Shown here one piece after another: positions 1 through 8,280 of a stretch of DNA of 64,000 nucleotides. The translations under genes were made by a program, and so were the position numbers. Source of the DNA: Sphingomonadales bacterium (lineage in GTDB: Bacteria > Pseudomonadota > Alphaproteobacteria > Sphingomonadales > Sphingomonadaceae). Below the pieces are notes generated by a model that had not been told where the DNA came from, ran no database searches, and worked only from the letters and a program-made list of their open reading frames with translations. Each line of letters begins with the position of its first letter. Position 1 is the stretch's first letter. The DNA is taken from positions 124,001 through 188,000 of the forward strand of contig JADKCA010000005.1 in assembly GCA_016714795.1 (NCBI GenBank), written 5' to 3'.

Positions 1-27
1 TTTGAAAATTCCCCACTTCTTCTGACC

Positions 28-61
28 GGCCCTTGTCCGGGGCGAGCCCCGGACAAGGGCC
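28..61. repeat. Perfect 15-bp inverted repeat near the IS21 remnant
   Basis: Two 15-base arms (28-42 and 47-61) are exact reverse complements around a 4-base CGAG loop. The hairpin is GC-rich and has no T-tract on either side, so it does not look like an intrinsic terminator. It lies just upstream of the transposase remnant. It could be part of the element's end region or an independent palindromic repeat; the sequence alone does not decide. Confidence 0.6.
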
Positions 62-107
62 AAAGCAAAATATCGGGCATGATCTCCCTGACGGGAGGCG
101 TGCTGCG

Positions 108-257
108 ATGAAGAAGCTTGGAGATTTATTGATGATCCTGGATTTACATCGCCAAGGCCTGAAGGTGGCCGTTATCGCTCGCCAAGTCGGCATCGACCGT
201 AAGACCGTTCGTAAATACATCGCGCGCGGCCTTGGGGTGCCGACGTATGGCCCAAGG
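108..257 (+). pseudogene. istA: IS21-family transposase IstA, 5' fragment
   Basis: About 50 codons encode the N-terminal helix-turn-helix of an IS21-type transposase: MKKLGDLLMILDLHRQGLKV, then the DRKTVRKYIARGL segment. A full IstA is about 400-500 residues with a DDE catalytic domain; none of that is present and no istB follows. After roughly codon 43-50 the sequence runs into a different gene in another frame. This is a truncated insertion-sequence remnant at a rearrangement junction; it cannot encode an active transposase. Confidence 0.8.
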
Positions 258-259
258 AC

Positions 260-1036
260 ACCGCCGGGGACAAGCTGGGGCTGTTCTTTCACGCCGGTTT
301 CGGCACGCTTGCCGAAAATATCGCAGCGGTGAAGCTGGCTGAAAAGGCCGGAGCCGACATCGTCCTGCTGTCCTACCCCAGCAACTTCTGGCCGACCACC
401 GAGCAGGAAATCTACGATTACACCAAGGCGTTCTGCGACGCGACAAGCCTTGCGGTGATGCTGTTCCCGATCCCCTTGTGGGGGTTCGAACGGGTCCACC
501 CGATGGGCATGTCGGTTGAACTGATCGGGCGGCTGATCGCCGATTGCCCCAACGTGGTTGCGGTCAAGTCCGAACAGGGTTTCCCGCTGATCTCTGGCCT
601 GATGGAAATGTACCACCACTATCGCGACCAGGTGATCATCTCGTGCCCGATCGAGGGCGATTGCATCCCGCTGATGAGTCTGATGGACCTGCAGTTCTCG
701 GGCACCAGCTACACCCAATGGATGGGCGACTATTTCCCCAAGGCCTTCCAGCTGGCCCGCGAAGGCAAATGGGAAGAAGCGATGAAGCTCTACTGGCAGG
801 TCCAACCCGCGCGGCTGGCGAGCGGCGGGGCCACCGCCGCCTATATGCCAGGCGTCAATTTCATCAACCGCACCAACTGGAAATACATGGACTGGCTGGC
901 GGGTTTCAACGGCGGCCCGCTGCGCGCGCCGACCCCCCGCATGCCCGACCGATTCATGGGATCCTTGCGCGCAGGGCTCAAGGCTTCAGGCTGCCCGGTC
1001 ACCGACTTGCCGGACAGCGAGTTCATGAAGGGCCTG
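260..1036 (+). pseudogene. Dihydrodipicolinate synthase family gene, 5'-truncated
   Basis: The frame containing DKLGLFFHAGFGTLAENI runs without a stop to about 1036 and resembles the middle and C-terminal part of class I DapA-family (beta/alpha)8 aldolases and lyases. The VVAVKSEQG segment carries the expected Schiff-base lysine. The N-terminal third is missing because the frame emerges directly from the IstA fragment, so no proper start codon or ribosome site exists. After the EFMKGLL segment the similarity stops and a VOC-family tail begins in another frame. The original substrate is unknown. It is most likely non-functional. Confidence 0.7.
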
Positions 1037-1041
1037 TTGGC

Positions 1042-1245
1042 GAGGCCATGTCAGGCTGGTTCCATGCCCCCGAAGGCAATTGCAAATGGGCCTATCTGGA
1101 CACGCGCAAGTCGATCGGCTGTTACACCGAACTCTACTATGTCGACGGCGTCGCCCTTGAAGCCTTCGAAAACTTCCGCGACGGCAGGAGTGACGAATTC
1201 ATACCTGGCGCACCCGGCAGCCGGATCATGCCCAAGTCTGATTGA
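1042..1245 (+). pseudogene. VOC/glyoxalase-family gene, 3' fragment
   Basis: In the frame ending at 1245 the peptide around SGWFHAPEGNCKWAYLDT, followed by GCYTELYYVDG, resembles the C-terminal end of vicinal-oxygen-chelate (glyoxalase-like) proteins. About 65 codons remain and no start or metal-binding N-terminal half is present. It abuts the DapA-family fragment in a different frame, so the two are remnants joined by deletion and not one gene. The family assignment is moderate because so little is left. Confidence 0.5.
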
Positions 1246-1252
1246 ACCATAA

Positions 1253-1530
1253 CCGTGGATCTTGGGGCATCCTTGGGGGCATCCGATTCAAGTCGGAAAC
1301 GATTATTTATTGATAATCAATCTATTATATCACGGAAATCGAATCCCTCCGTCTCCGCCATCGACCATTGATTTCGCCCGAAAAAATTCAATTCTGGTCG
1401 GCTGTTTCCATCAATATCTCCGATAGTACGCTTATGGCTGATTGGCAGTTCGGATCATTTGATGCTGGATGACGCCGCCTCCTGCGCCGGTTGTGGCCAA
1501 GGATAGTGCCATGTCCGCCGCCAACGATGG
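1253..1530. other. Intergenic region, AT-rich, no gene seen
   Basis: About 280 bases between the fragment junction and the TetR gene end. The stretch around 1300-1335 is markedly AT-rich compared with the rest of the window. A TACGCTTAT sequence at 1427 resembles one half of the dyad seen at six other promoters, but its partner half is absent at the standard spacing. No credible ORF, RNA gene or terminator was recognised. Confidence 0.5.
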
Positions 1531-2271
1531 TCAGATTTCGCGCAATTGGCCGTCTGCGGTCTGCAATTTCGGGCGGGGCAGGTTGAGCGCATCCACGCCC
1601 TTTGCGCCAACCAGATCAAGGGCCTCAAGAATCTCAGTGCGGGCGGCTCCCTGCGTGGCTCCGGCCATGACGCTGAGACAGGTTGAAACCAGACGGGGCG
1701 TCAGTTCTTCCGCCGGGATGACGCCCTGACACCAGCCATTGATGATGGCATATTCGAGCCGAACCACATCATCAGCCAGCTTGGCGGGATCAATCCAGGG
1801 CTGAAGCTCTCCGCGCTGATGGAGCGATTCGATCCAGATCAGATTGGGGGCCACGCCCATATCGTGCAGCGTCGAACGGATGTCCTCATCGGCGTCATGG
1901 CTGAAATAGATGGCCATGATCGCCGCGATATAATGCGGCATCTTCCGGTCCCGCTCGCTCACCGAGACCAGCCGTTCCAGATTGTGCCGCATCGTCCCTT
2001 CGGGACTGGAATAGACAATGCGTTTGAGAAAGCGGTTGAACTGGCTGCCGATGGCAACCGCAATCATGCGTTCGCGCGTCTGGAACGCGTTGTAGAGCGT
2101 GCGCTTGGCAACATTGGCGCGCTTGCCAACATCATCCATCGAAAAGCCGGATATGCCGACTTCGGCCACCAGTTCGAACGTCACGTCGAGAATCCGCTTC
2201 CGGCGCGCCTGTATGGCGGGGCTGGAATAGGTCAATGGGCGTTCAAGATGGGTTACGGGCAAGCGGAACAC
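1531..2271 (-). CDS. TetR-family transcriptional regulator
   Basis: A 246-codon reading frame with an N-terminal TetR helix-turn-helix (RRKRILDVTFELVAEVG, then SMDDVGKRANVAKRTLYNAF, residues about 23-62) and a variable ligand-binding C-terminal domain. The predicted start is GTG at 2271; the real start may be a few codons inside because no clear Shine-Dalgarno site precedes it. It is divergent from the P450 gene 160 bp away, so autoregulation and control of the P450-ferredoxin unit are plausible. It is the only regulator inside the catabolic island and therefore a candidate (unproven) for the shared dyad operator. The ligand cannot be read from sequence. Confidence 0.88.
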   Translation of the reverse strand: MFRLPVTHLERPLTYSSPAIQARRKRILDVTFELVAEVGISGFSMDDVGKRANVAKRTLYNAFQTRERMIAVAIGSQFNRFLKRIVYSSPEGTMRHNLERLVSVSERDRKMPHYIAAIMAIYFSHDADEDIRSTLHDMGVAPNLIWIESLHQRGELQPWIDPAKLADDVVRLEYAIINGWCQGVIPAEELTPRLVSTCLSVMAGATQGAARTEILEALDLVGAKGVDALNLPRPKLQTADGQLREI

Positions 2272-2433
2272 CGGAGTTTCGTTTCAGGATGTCCAGATTT
2301 ACAAAAATTGCGCCGGATTGCAAGTTTGGAACGGCTTTTCGCCCGATTGTGGCGGTCCGGGCGGCAATAGCGTCTCTCTATTCAACGATTTGGCGTTTGA
2401 CACGGAATTTTTTCTGCATGACAGTGCAGGATT

Positions 2434-3651
2434 ATGGAGAGACTGCCCGAACATGTTCCGCAAGAGCTGGTGACAGGCTTTAGCCTGTACAGTTCCCCCG
2501 AAATGGTGCCGACGCCGATGGGCGATCCGCAGGCTGCCGCCGCCAAGGCGTTGCTGGCTGGTCCGCCGATTGTCTACACACCGCTCGCCACGCGCGACGG
2601 GGTGGGCGCATGGGTCATCACCCGCGCGGAGGATCAGCGCCGCATCCTTCAGGATGGCGTGACCTTTTCCAGCTTCCGCAATACTTTCTCTGCCGCCATC
2701 GGCGAATCCTGGCCGCTCATCCCGCTGGAGATTGATCCGCCGGATCATTCGGCATGGCGTTCGCTGCTCAATCCGTTGCTCTCCCCGCGCCGCGTGGTCG
2801 CGCTGGAAGGGCAGGTCCGTGCCCGCGCGGTCGAACTGATCGAGGGCATCAAGGCGCGCGGCACCGAATGCGACGTCATGACCGATTTCGCCTTCCCCTT
2901 TGCGGTCAACATCTTCCTGCAATTCCTCGGCATTCCGGATGACCGGCTGATGGAATTTGTCGGCTGGGCGAATGACATGCTGCATTCCACGCCCGAAGCG
3001 CGGACGGCCGCGGCCCACAAGGTGCTGGGCTTCCTCGATGATCTGGCCGATCTGCGGCGGCGCGAGCCGACGGATGATTTCATGACGTTCGTGCTTGATG
3101 CAGATATTTTCGGTCGCAAGATGACCCCGCATGAAGTGCGTGCGATGAGCATTCTCCTGTTCATCGGCGGGCTGGACACGGTGGCCGCCGCCATTGGTTT
3201 TGATCTTTATCACCTTGCCCGCTTCCCCGCAGACCAGTCCGATCTGCGCCGGAATCCGGAGAAAATCCTGCTCGCTGCCGAAGAATTCCTGCGCGCTTAT
3301 GCCACCATCACCCCGTTGCGCACCGTGACAGCGGATGTGGAAGTCAATGGCGTGCTGATGAAGAAGGGGGACATTGTTTCCTGCCCCTCCATGGTCGCCA
3401 ATCGCGATCCGATGGAATTCCCCAACCCCGAAAAAATTGATCTGCAACGCGAGGATAATCGCCACACAGCCTTTGCCTATGGGCCGCACCGCTGCCTCGG
3501 TTCGCATCTGGCGCGGCGTGAGATCGTTGTCGGGCTGGAGGAGTTTCTGGCCCGCATTCCCGCTTTCCGCATCAAGCCCGGCACCACGCCCATGACATTT
3601 GGCGGCTATGTGTTCGGTGTCGAAAATCTCATTCTGGATTGGTCCGCATGA
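2434..3651 (+). CDS. Cytochrome P450 monooxygenase
   Basis: A 405-residue soluble bacterial class I P450. The I-helix oxygen-binding segment is FIGGLDTVAAAIG, the K-helix ExxR is EFLR, and the haem-ligand loop FAYGPHRCLG has its cysteine at residue 354. Such enzymes hydroxylate unactivated carbons using electrons from a ferredoxin and reductase. The next gene is a 3Fe-4S ferredoxin overlapping it by 4 bases (ATGA), so the two are translationally coupled. A steroid or steroid side-chain substrate is inferred only from context. The family number cannot be assigned by eye. No ferredoxin reductase lies nearby. Confidence 0.93.
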   Translation: MERLPEHVPQELVTGFSLYSSPEMVPTPMGDPQAAAAKALLAGPPIVYTPLATRDGVGAWVITRAEDQRRILQDGVTFSSFRNTFSAAIGESWPLIPLEIDPPDHSAWRSLLNPLLSPRRVVALEGQVRARAVELIEGIKARGTECDVMTDFAFPFAVNIFLQFLGIPDDRLMEFVGWANDMLHSTPEARTAAAHKVLGFLDDLADLRRREPTDDFMTFVLDADIFGRKMTPHEVRAMSILLFIGGLDTVAAAIGFDLYHLARFPADQSDLRRNPEKILLAAEEFLRAYATITPLRTVTADVEVNGVLMKKGDIVSCPSMVANRDPMEFPNPEKIDLQREDNRHTAFAYGPHRCLGSHLARREIVVGLEEFLARIPAFRIKPGTTPMTFGGYVFGVENLILDWSA

Positions 3652-3839
3652 AAATCATCGTCCATCGCGAACGCTGCCAAGGCCATGCCCGCTGCTGGGC
3701 GCTGGCACCTGATATTTTTGATCTGGATGATGAAGGCTTTGTCGTCTCCGGAAACATTGACGTGAATCCGCAGGATGAGGACCGCGCCTGGCGTGCCGCC
3801 AAATCATGCCCGGAACGTGCGCTCACCGTCGAGAAATAG
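3648..3839 (+). CDS. 3Fe-4S ferredoxin partner of the P450
   Basis: A 63-residue ferredoxin starting at the ATG that overlaps the P450 stop. The cluster motif is C-x2-H-x2-C (CQGHARC, residues 10-16) with the distant CP pair in KSCPERAL. A histidine sits where the second cysteine of a 4Fe-4S ferredoxin would be, typical of P450-linked [3Fe-4S] ferredoxins. It should pass electrons from an unlinked reductase to the adjacent P450. Confidence 0.92.
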   Translation: MKIIVHRERCQGHARCWALAPDIFDLDDEGFVVSGNIDVNPQDEDRAWRAAKSCPERALTVEK

Positions 3840-3890
3840 GGCGCGCGATTTCGGTTTGCGCGGGCGCGGGCGGCGGGTTACCGTGCAGTC

Positions 3891-4763
3891 ATGACATTGC
3901 ATGGACCCACTTCGCACAGTTTCATTTCCCAGCGGCTCCGGTTGCATTATGCCGATTGGGGCAATCCCGATGCGCCGCCGTTGCTGCTCGTCCATGGCGG
4001 GCGCGATCATGGCCGCAGCTGGGACTGGGTGGCGCAGGAACTGCGCGCGGACTGGCATGTCATCGCGCTCGACCAGCGTGGCCATGGCGACAGTGCCTGG
4101 GCACATGATGGCAATTACCGCGCAATGGACATGGTCTATGACCTGTCCCAATTGATCAACCTGCTCGAACTCGCCCCTGTCACCATCGTCTCGCACTCGA
4201 TGGGCGGGAATGTCTGCCTGCGCTACACCGGCCTGTTTCCAGACAAGGTGCGCAAGATCGTGGCGATCGAAGGTTTGGGACCATCGCCCAAAGCCTTGGC
4301 AGAGATGGACGCAAAACCCTATCTGGATCGGGTGCGTGACTGGATGTCTGCCAAACGTGCGGCCGCCGCGCGGCTTCCGAAGCGTTATGCCTCCATCGAA
4401 GAGGCTTATGCCCGCATGAAGGCGGAGAACAGCTATCTGACCGATGAACAGGCGCGTCACCTGACCATCCATGGCGTCAACCGCAACGAGGATGGCACTT
4501 TCACCTGGAAGTTTGATCCGCACCTGAATTTCTGGCCGCCGTTCGACATTGCGCGCGAGGAAATCCAGAATCTCTGGGGTGCAATCACCTGCCCGACGCT
4601 GCTGATGTATGGCGCGAACAGCTGGGCCTCCAATCCGGAAAAGGATGGGCGCATTGCGCATTTCGGCAGCAATGTCGGCGTGATCGAGTTCGAGAATGCC
4701 GGGCATTGGCTGCACCACGACCAGTTTGACCGGTTCGTCGCGGAGCTGAAGGCTTTTCTGTAG
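3891..4763 (+). CDS. Alpha/beta hydrolase
   Basis: A 290-residue alpha/beta-hydrolase-fold protein. The oxyanion segment is LLVHGGRDHG, the nucleophile elbow SHSMGG places Ser at about residue 103, and the C-terminal GHWLHHD gives the catalytic His at about 272. It follows the ferredoxin by 51 bp in the same direction, so it is probably co-transcribed with the P450. The fold covers esterases, lactonases and C-C hydrolases; a steroid-derived ester or lactone is a guess from context. No signal peptide is visible. Confidence 0.82.
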   Translation: MTLHGPTSHSFISQRLRLHYADWGNPDAPPLLLVHGGRDHGRSWDWVAQELRADWHVIALDQRGHGDSAWAHDGNYRAMDMVYDLSQLINLLELAPVTIVSHSMGGNVCLRYTGLFPDKVRKIVAIEGLGPSPKALAEMDAKPYLDRVRDWMSAKRAAAARLPKRYASIEEAYARMKAENSYLTDEQARHLTIHGVNRNEDGTFTWKFDPHLNFWPPFDIAREEIQNLWGAITCPTLLMYGANSWASNPEKDGRIAHFGSNVGVIEFENAGHWLHHDQFDRFVAELKAFL

Positions 4764-4903
4764 TGCGGTGAGGCAGCCAAGAACGCAGATCGTGCGCCGA
4801 ATCTGTGCGCGTTTTCGGCTCTGAAGCGCAATATTTCCTCTATTTGCGTATTGTGCGGGACAATGCCCGCTCTTACCGTGCTGCCACGAAGAGGAGAATC
4901 AGC

Positions 4904-5692
4904 ATGGATCGATTGAAGGGCAGGGTGGCGATTGTCACTGGTGGTGCGCGCGGCATTGGTGAAGGCATTGTCCGGCGTTTCGTGGCCGAAGGGGCCAGCG
5001 TGATGATCACCGACGTGCTGGATGCCGAAGGGCAGGCGCTCGCGGATGAACTGGGTGGCCAGACCGCGTTTCACCATCAGGATGTCACATCCCGCGATGG
5101 CTGGGCCGAGGCGGTGGCCGCCACTGAAGCGCGGTTCGGCAAGCTCGATACGCTCGTCAATAATGCGGGCATCCTCTATTTCGCGGCGTTCGAACACTAT
5201 ACTGATGAACAGATCCGGCGGCTGATCGACGTCAATCTGATGGGTGTGATCCTCGGCTGTCAGGCCGTCATTCCCGCCATAGAGCGCGCAGGCGGTGGTG
5301 CGATCATCAATATGAGTTCGGCAGACGGCATTGCCGGTGCCAATGCGGTGTCCGTCTATGGGGCCACCAAATGGGCAGTGCGCGGGCTCACCAAGTCGCT
5401 CGCACTCGAACTGGGGCCGCGCAAGATCCGCGTCAATTCGATCCATCCGGGTGGCATTTATACCCCGCTCGCCAACCCGATGAAGGTGCCCAAAGAGCTT
5501 TATGACAAAGGCTATTGGATCTACCCCGCGCAATATGCGGGTGAGCCCAAGGACATTGGCGCGGCGGCTGCCTATCTCGCGTCGGATGATGCGCGGTATT
5601 GCATGGGCACCGAACTCTCGGTGGATGGCGGGCTCAATGCGGGCCATTATTACATGACGATGCCCGGCGCACCAACGCCGCCTGCCGCATGA
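4904..5692 (+). CDS. SDR-family oxidoreductase (hydroxysteroid-dehydrogenase-like)
   Basis: A 262-residue classical short-chain dehydrogenase. It has the cofactor motif TGGARGIG at residues 12-19, NNAG at 86-89, Ser138/139 and the catalytic YxxxK (Tyr152, Lys156). The start at 4904 is chosen because GAAGAGGAGA precedes it. Asp37 after the second beta strand suggests NAD preference. The overall pattern resembles 3alpha/20beta-hydroxysteroid dehydrogenase-type SDRs, so an alcohol/ketone interconversion on the steroid is plausible but position-specificity is not readable. It overlaps the next SDR gene by 4 bases. A TTTGCGTA half-site lies upstream at 4843. Confidence 0.85.
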   Translation: MDRLKGRVAIVTGGARGIGEGIVRRFVAEGASVMITDVLDAEGQALADELGGQTAFHHQDVTSRDGWAEAVAATEARFGKLDTLVNNAGILYFAAFEHYTDEQIRRLIDVNLMGVILGCQAVIPAIERAGGGAIINMSSADGIAGANAVSVYGATKWAVRGLTKSLALELGPRKIRVNSIHPGGIYTPLANPMKVPKELYDKGYWIYPAQYAGEPKDIGAAAAYLASDDARYCMGTELSVDGGLNAGHYYMTMPGAPTPPAA

Positions 5693-6468
5693 GCGGACGC
5701 CTGAGCGGGCGGCGCGCGCTCATCACCGGCGCCGCAGACGGGATCGGGCTCGCCATCGCGCAGGTCTTTGCGCGCGAAGGGGCTGCGGTTGTGCTGGCAG
5801 ACTTCAACGCGGAAAAGGCGGAGGCAGAAGCCAGCGCGCTTCGCACGGCCGGGCTGGATGCCAAGGCGGTGGCGGTGGATGTGACCGAGCGGGACAGCGT
5901 GCTGGCCATGATGGCAGCGGCAGACCCGGTCGATATCCTCGTCAACAATGCGTGGGCGGGCAATGGCCCGGCGCGGATCGAACAGAAGACCGATGACCTG
6001 TTCGATCGCGCACTGCGCATGGGCGTGTGGACGTGCAAATGGTCGATGGAGGCCGCCCTTCCTCACATGAAGGCGCAGGGCTGGGGGCGCGTGATCAACA
6101 TGGCGTCGCTTAATGGCGTCAACGCGCATATGGGCACGGCGGAATATAATGCGTCAAAGGAGGCGTTGCGGGCTTATACGCGCACAGCGGCGCGCGAATG
6201 GGCGCGGTACGGCATTTGCTGCAACATCATCTGCCCGGCCGCCAAATCCGCTTCCTCGCGCCGGATGGAAGAACGCTTGCCCGAGATGATGGCGCAGATC
6301 GAAGGGGCCAACCCGATGGGGCGGCTTGGCGATCCTGAGCGCGACATTGCTCCCGTCGCGCTGTTTCTGGCGAGCGATGATTGCCGCTATATCACGGGCA
6401 ACACCTTATTTGCCGATGGTGGCGGGCATATCAACGGCGTCGCCTGGGCCCCTGATCTGGGGGAGTGA
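5689..6468 (+). CDS. SDR-family oxidoreductase
   Basis: A 259-residue SDR starting at the ATG that overlaps the previous stop (ATGA). It shows TGAADGIG near residue 13, LVNNAWAG in place of the usual NNAG, Ser140, and YNASK with Tyr153 and Lys157. The C-terminal FADGGGHINGVAW tail is typical of the family. Translational coupling to the preceding SDR suggests successive steps on the same compound. The gene ends just before a palindromic repeat and converges with the metallo-hydrolase gene. Confidence 0.82.
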   Translation: MSGRLSGRRALITGAADGIGLAIAQVFAREGAAVVLADFNAEKAEAEASALRTAGLDAKAVAVDVTERDSVLAMMAAADPVDILVNNAWAGNGPARIEQKTDDLFDRALRMGVWTCKWSMEAALPHMKAQGWGRVINMASLNGVNAHMGTAEYNASKEALRAYTRTAAREWARYGICCNIICPAAKSASSRRMEERLPEMMAQIEGANPMGRLGDPERDIAPVALFLASDDCRYITGNTLFADGGGHINGVAWAPDLGE

Positions 6469-6485
6469 GGGCGGTATCCCGCACT

Positions 6486-6570
6486 TCCGCCGTCCTGAGC
6501 TTGTCGAAGGACCGTTCTTCTTCCCGTAACAGAGCAAAAAACGGTCCTTCGACAAGCTCAGGACGGCGGA
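6486..6570. repeat. Palindromic intergenic repeat, family A, copy 1
   Basis: The arms contain CCGTCCTGAGCTTGTCGAAG and its reverse complement, separated by about 25 bases, forming a long imperfectly spaced hairpin in the gap between two convergent genes. Copies 2 and 3 lie at 8059 and 35719. I recognise this sequence as a common dispersed repeat of sphingomonad genomes. It encodes nothing and may act as a mRNA 3'-end structure. Confidence 0.85.
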
Positions 6571-6582
6571 AGATTTGAGACT

Positions 6583-8004
6583 CTACCGCACCCCCTTCAG
6601 CGCCTCCAGCTGCGCCCGCGCCTTGGCGGCATGGTCCAGATAGACGGTGGCTTCCTGCAGCGGCATGTCCTTCTCTGCCATGCGTGCCAGATAGACATCT
6701 ATGGTGAGCGTCAGCGCCTTGGGGTCTCCGGGGGCACCATAATAGGCCCAGTCCGCCAGCCGTGCGGCGAGCTTTGAATCGGTCGCCAGCAAGTCCCGCG
6801 CACGCCGGTCAACCGCGTCGAGCCCGCCTGCCAGATGCAGCGCCTCTTTCGCCTCGGCCTCGAAGGGGAGGGCTGCGAAATGGCCGGGAATGTCATCCCA
6901 CCAGCCGGTCCAGCGCATCGCCACCATGCGGGCCATGTCTTCGGGGCGATTATATTGCGGATCAAGTTCGGGTGCCTTGGCAAACCGCTCCGGCCAGTCG
7001 AGGCTGGCGGCGATGGCATCGCGGCGTTCGCCCCCATTGAGCCGCTTCACGACCTGATTGGAAACATGATCGAACGCATCGGCATTGAGCGTGAGGATGC
7101 GGGCAATCTCGCTCTCGTCGTCAATCGCAGCGCTGTGCATGGGCAGCAGATGCGCGGGCTTCATGGTGACCATGGCGCGAAACGCATCGGCCCATTCGTC
7201 GATATGGCGCAGCATCCTTTTGCCGTTCCCGGCATTTGGCAAAAAGCCTTGGTAATAATCCGCCGTGAAGATCGCGCGGCGTGAAGGGAGCCCCATCCAG
7301 ATCTGCTCTTCGGTTTCGCCGGGCGCGTGGCGCAGCTCAAACGTCTCGCCTTCGATCTTGAGCGAGAGCGCGTCGCGGAACATGATGTCGGGCCTGGGCA
7401 GCCGGTCCAGACTGGTCGGCTGCAACTCCAGCGGCTGGTTGTTGTAGCGCCCGATCGAGCCGCCCAGTCGCACTTCCTTGGCGGCCATGGCAGGAAAGAG
7501 GTCGCTCGTGACGGTCTTCGCCCTGGGCCATTTCGCCTTCAGGGCGGGCCAGCCATAAGCATGGTCGATATGGATATGGCTGACGATGATGTGCGTCAAC
7601 GGCTTGGCGCTGAGCGTGGGGATGACCTCCGCCATCACCGCGCCGACGGCGGCGTAGCCGGTGTCAAACAGCACCAGCCCCCGCTTCGTTTCAATGAGGG
7701 CGACATTTACATAGGGAAAGCGGATCAGCCACATGCCCTGTCCATGCCGCTCCACCACCATCGCCTCGCGCGCCGCCTTGATGTGCGCCGGCGAGGTGGA
7801 GAGCATCGAGCCCGCAATGACGCGCGAGCCCGCGCCGCCAAAGCCGTCATTGCGGAAGACGTTCCTGAGCACGTCGGGATGTTCGCGCGCAATGAGGATT
7901 TTGCCCGCGCGCACTTGCTTGTCGGCTTCGGAAAGCGGGAAGCCGGGATCGGCCTGCGCGGAAGACGCGAACAGGGTGAGGAGCAAGGCGAGCGTGTAGC
8001 GCAT
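6583..8004 (-). CDS. Exported MBL-fold hydrolase, alkylsulfatase-like
   Basis: A 473-residue protein beginning with a signal peptide (MRYTLALLLTLFASSAQA). The start at 8004 is preferred over upstream ATGs because AAGGA lies 9 bases ahead. The metallo-beta-lactamase Zn motif HxHxDH is SHIHIDHAYG (His143, His145, Asp147, His148). The C-terminal region (about 330-470) resembles the alkylsulfatase dimerisation domain of SdsA1-type enzymes. Periplasmic hydrolysis of an ester such as a sulfate is the family expectation; a sulfated steroid or detergent is speculative. The gene is bracketed on both sides by family A repeats. Confidence 0.78.
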   Translation of the reverse strand: MRYTLALLLTLFASSAQADPGFPLSEADKQVRAGKILIAREHPDVLRNVFRNDGFGGAGSRVIAGSMLSTSPAHIKAAREAMVVERHGQGMWLIRFPYVNVALIETKRGLVLFDTGYAAVGAVMAEVIPTLSAKPLTHIIVSHIHIDHAYGWPALKAKWPRAKTVTSDLFPAMAAKEVRLGGSIGRYNNQPLELQPTSLDRLPRPDIMFRDALSLKIEGETFELRHAPGETEEQIWMGLPSRRAIFTADYYQGFLPNAGNGKRMLRHIDEWADAFRAMVTMKPAHLLPMHSAAIDDESEIARILTLNADAFDHVSNQVVKRLNGGERRDAIAASLDWPERFAKAPELDPQYNRPEDMARMVAMRWTGWWDDIPGHFAALPFEAEAKEALHLAGGLDAVDRRARDLLATDSKLAARLADWAYYGAPGDPKALTLTIDVYLARMAEKDMPLQEATVYLDHAAKARAQLEALKGVR

Positions 8005-8058
8005 AGGCGGGATTCCTTGGTTCATATTATGGTTCTGGTGTGTGGTGCCCCCCCACAT

Positions 8059-8138
8059 CGCCGTCCTGAGCGTGTCGAAGGACCGTTCTTCTTCCTGTAA
8101 CAGAGCAAAAACGGTCCTTCGACACGCTCAGGACGGCG
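8059..8138. repeat. Palindromic intergenic repeat, family A, copy 2
   Basis: Nearly identical to copy 1, with arms CGTCCTGAGCGTGTCGAAGG and reverse complement. The T to G change in the left arm relative to copy 1 is matched by A to C in the right arm, so pairing is kept. It lies upstream of the metallo-hydrolase start. Confidence 0.85.
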
Positions 8139-8185
8139 GGGACTTGATTGCCTCAATGTCAGGCAGAAAGACACACAGTCTCGCT

Positions 8186-8207
8186 CCCCTCCCGCAAGCG
8201 GGAGGGG
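8186..8207. repeat. Palindromic repeat, family D, copy 1
   Basis: A perfect 10-bp stem (CCCCTCCCGC / GCGGGAGGGG) with an AA loop, followed by a G-rich tail GCTGGGGGGTGGGC. A related hairpin with a similar G-rich tail is at 9432. It resembles another dispersed sphingomonad repeat type and lies between copy 2 of family A and the kshA terminator. Confidence 0.65.
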
Positions 8208-8234
8208 CTGGGGGGTGGGCCGGGCTTTCAAACA

Positions 8235-8270
8235 AAAAGGGGCGGCAGAACCCACTCTGCCGCCCCTTTT
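8235..8270 (-). terminator. Rho-independent terminator of the kshA operon
   Basis: Perfect 15-bp inverted repeat (8235-8249 and 8256-8270) around a 6-base loop. Read on the minus strand it is a GGGGCGGCAGA stem followed by TTTTTGTTTG, a classical intrinsic terminator 10 bases after the kshA-like stop codon. It closes the minus-strand operon that starts at about 14519. Confidence 0.9.
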
Positions 8271-8280
8271 CGCAACCGCC

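Noticed and set aside
1427..1436. TACGCTTAT as an operator near the TetR gene
   Set aside because: No CGTA partner 22 bases upstream; a lone half-site is expected by chance.
2299..3507. 402-codon minus-strand frame opposite the P450
   Set aside because: The P450 on the plus strand has haem, ExxR and I-helix motifs; the antisense product shows no family pattern.
4843..4850. TTTGCGTA before the SDR pair, as a further copy of the dyad operator
   Set aside because: The partner TACG is not present at the 18-base spacing; only a half-site exists, so it was not listed as an operator.
4457..5647. 396-codon minus-strand frame opposite the hydrolase and SDR genes
   Set aside because: Both sense genes have intact active-site motifs and ribosome sites; the opposing frame does not.
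8005..8280. Short frames in the gap upstream of the metallo-hydrolase
   Set aside because: They translate the palindromic repeats and terminator; no ribosome sites or family similarity.
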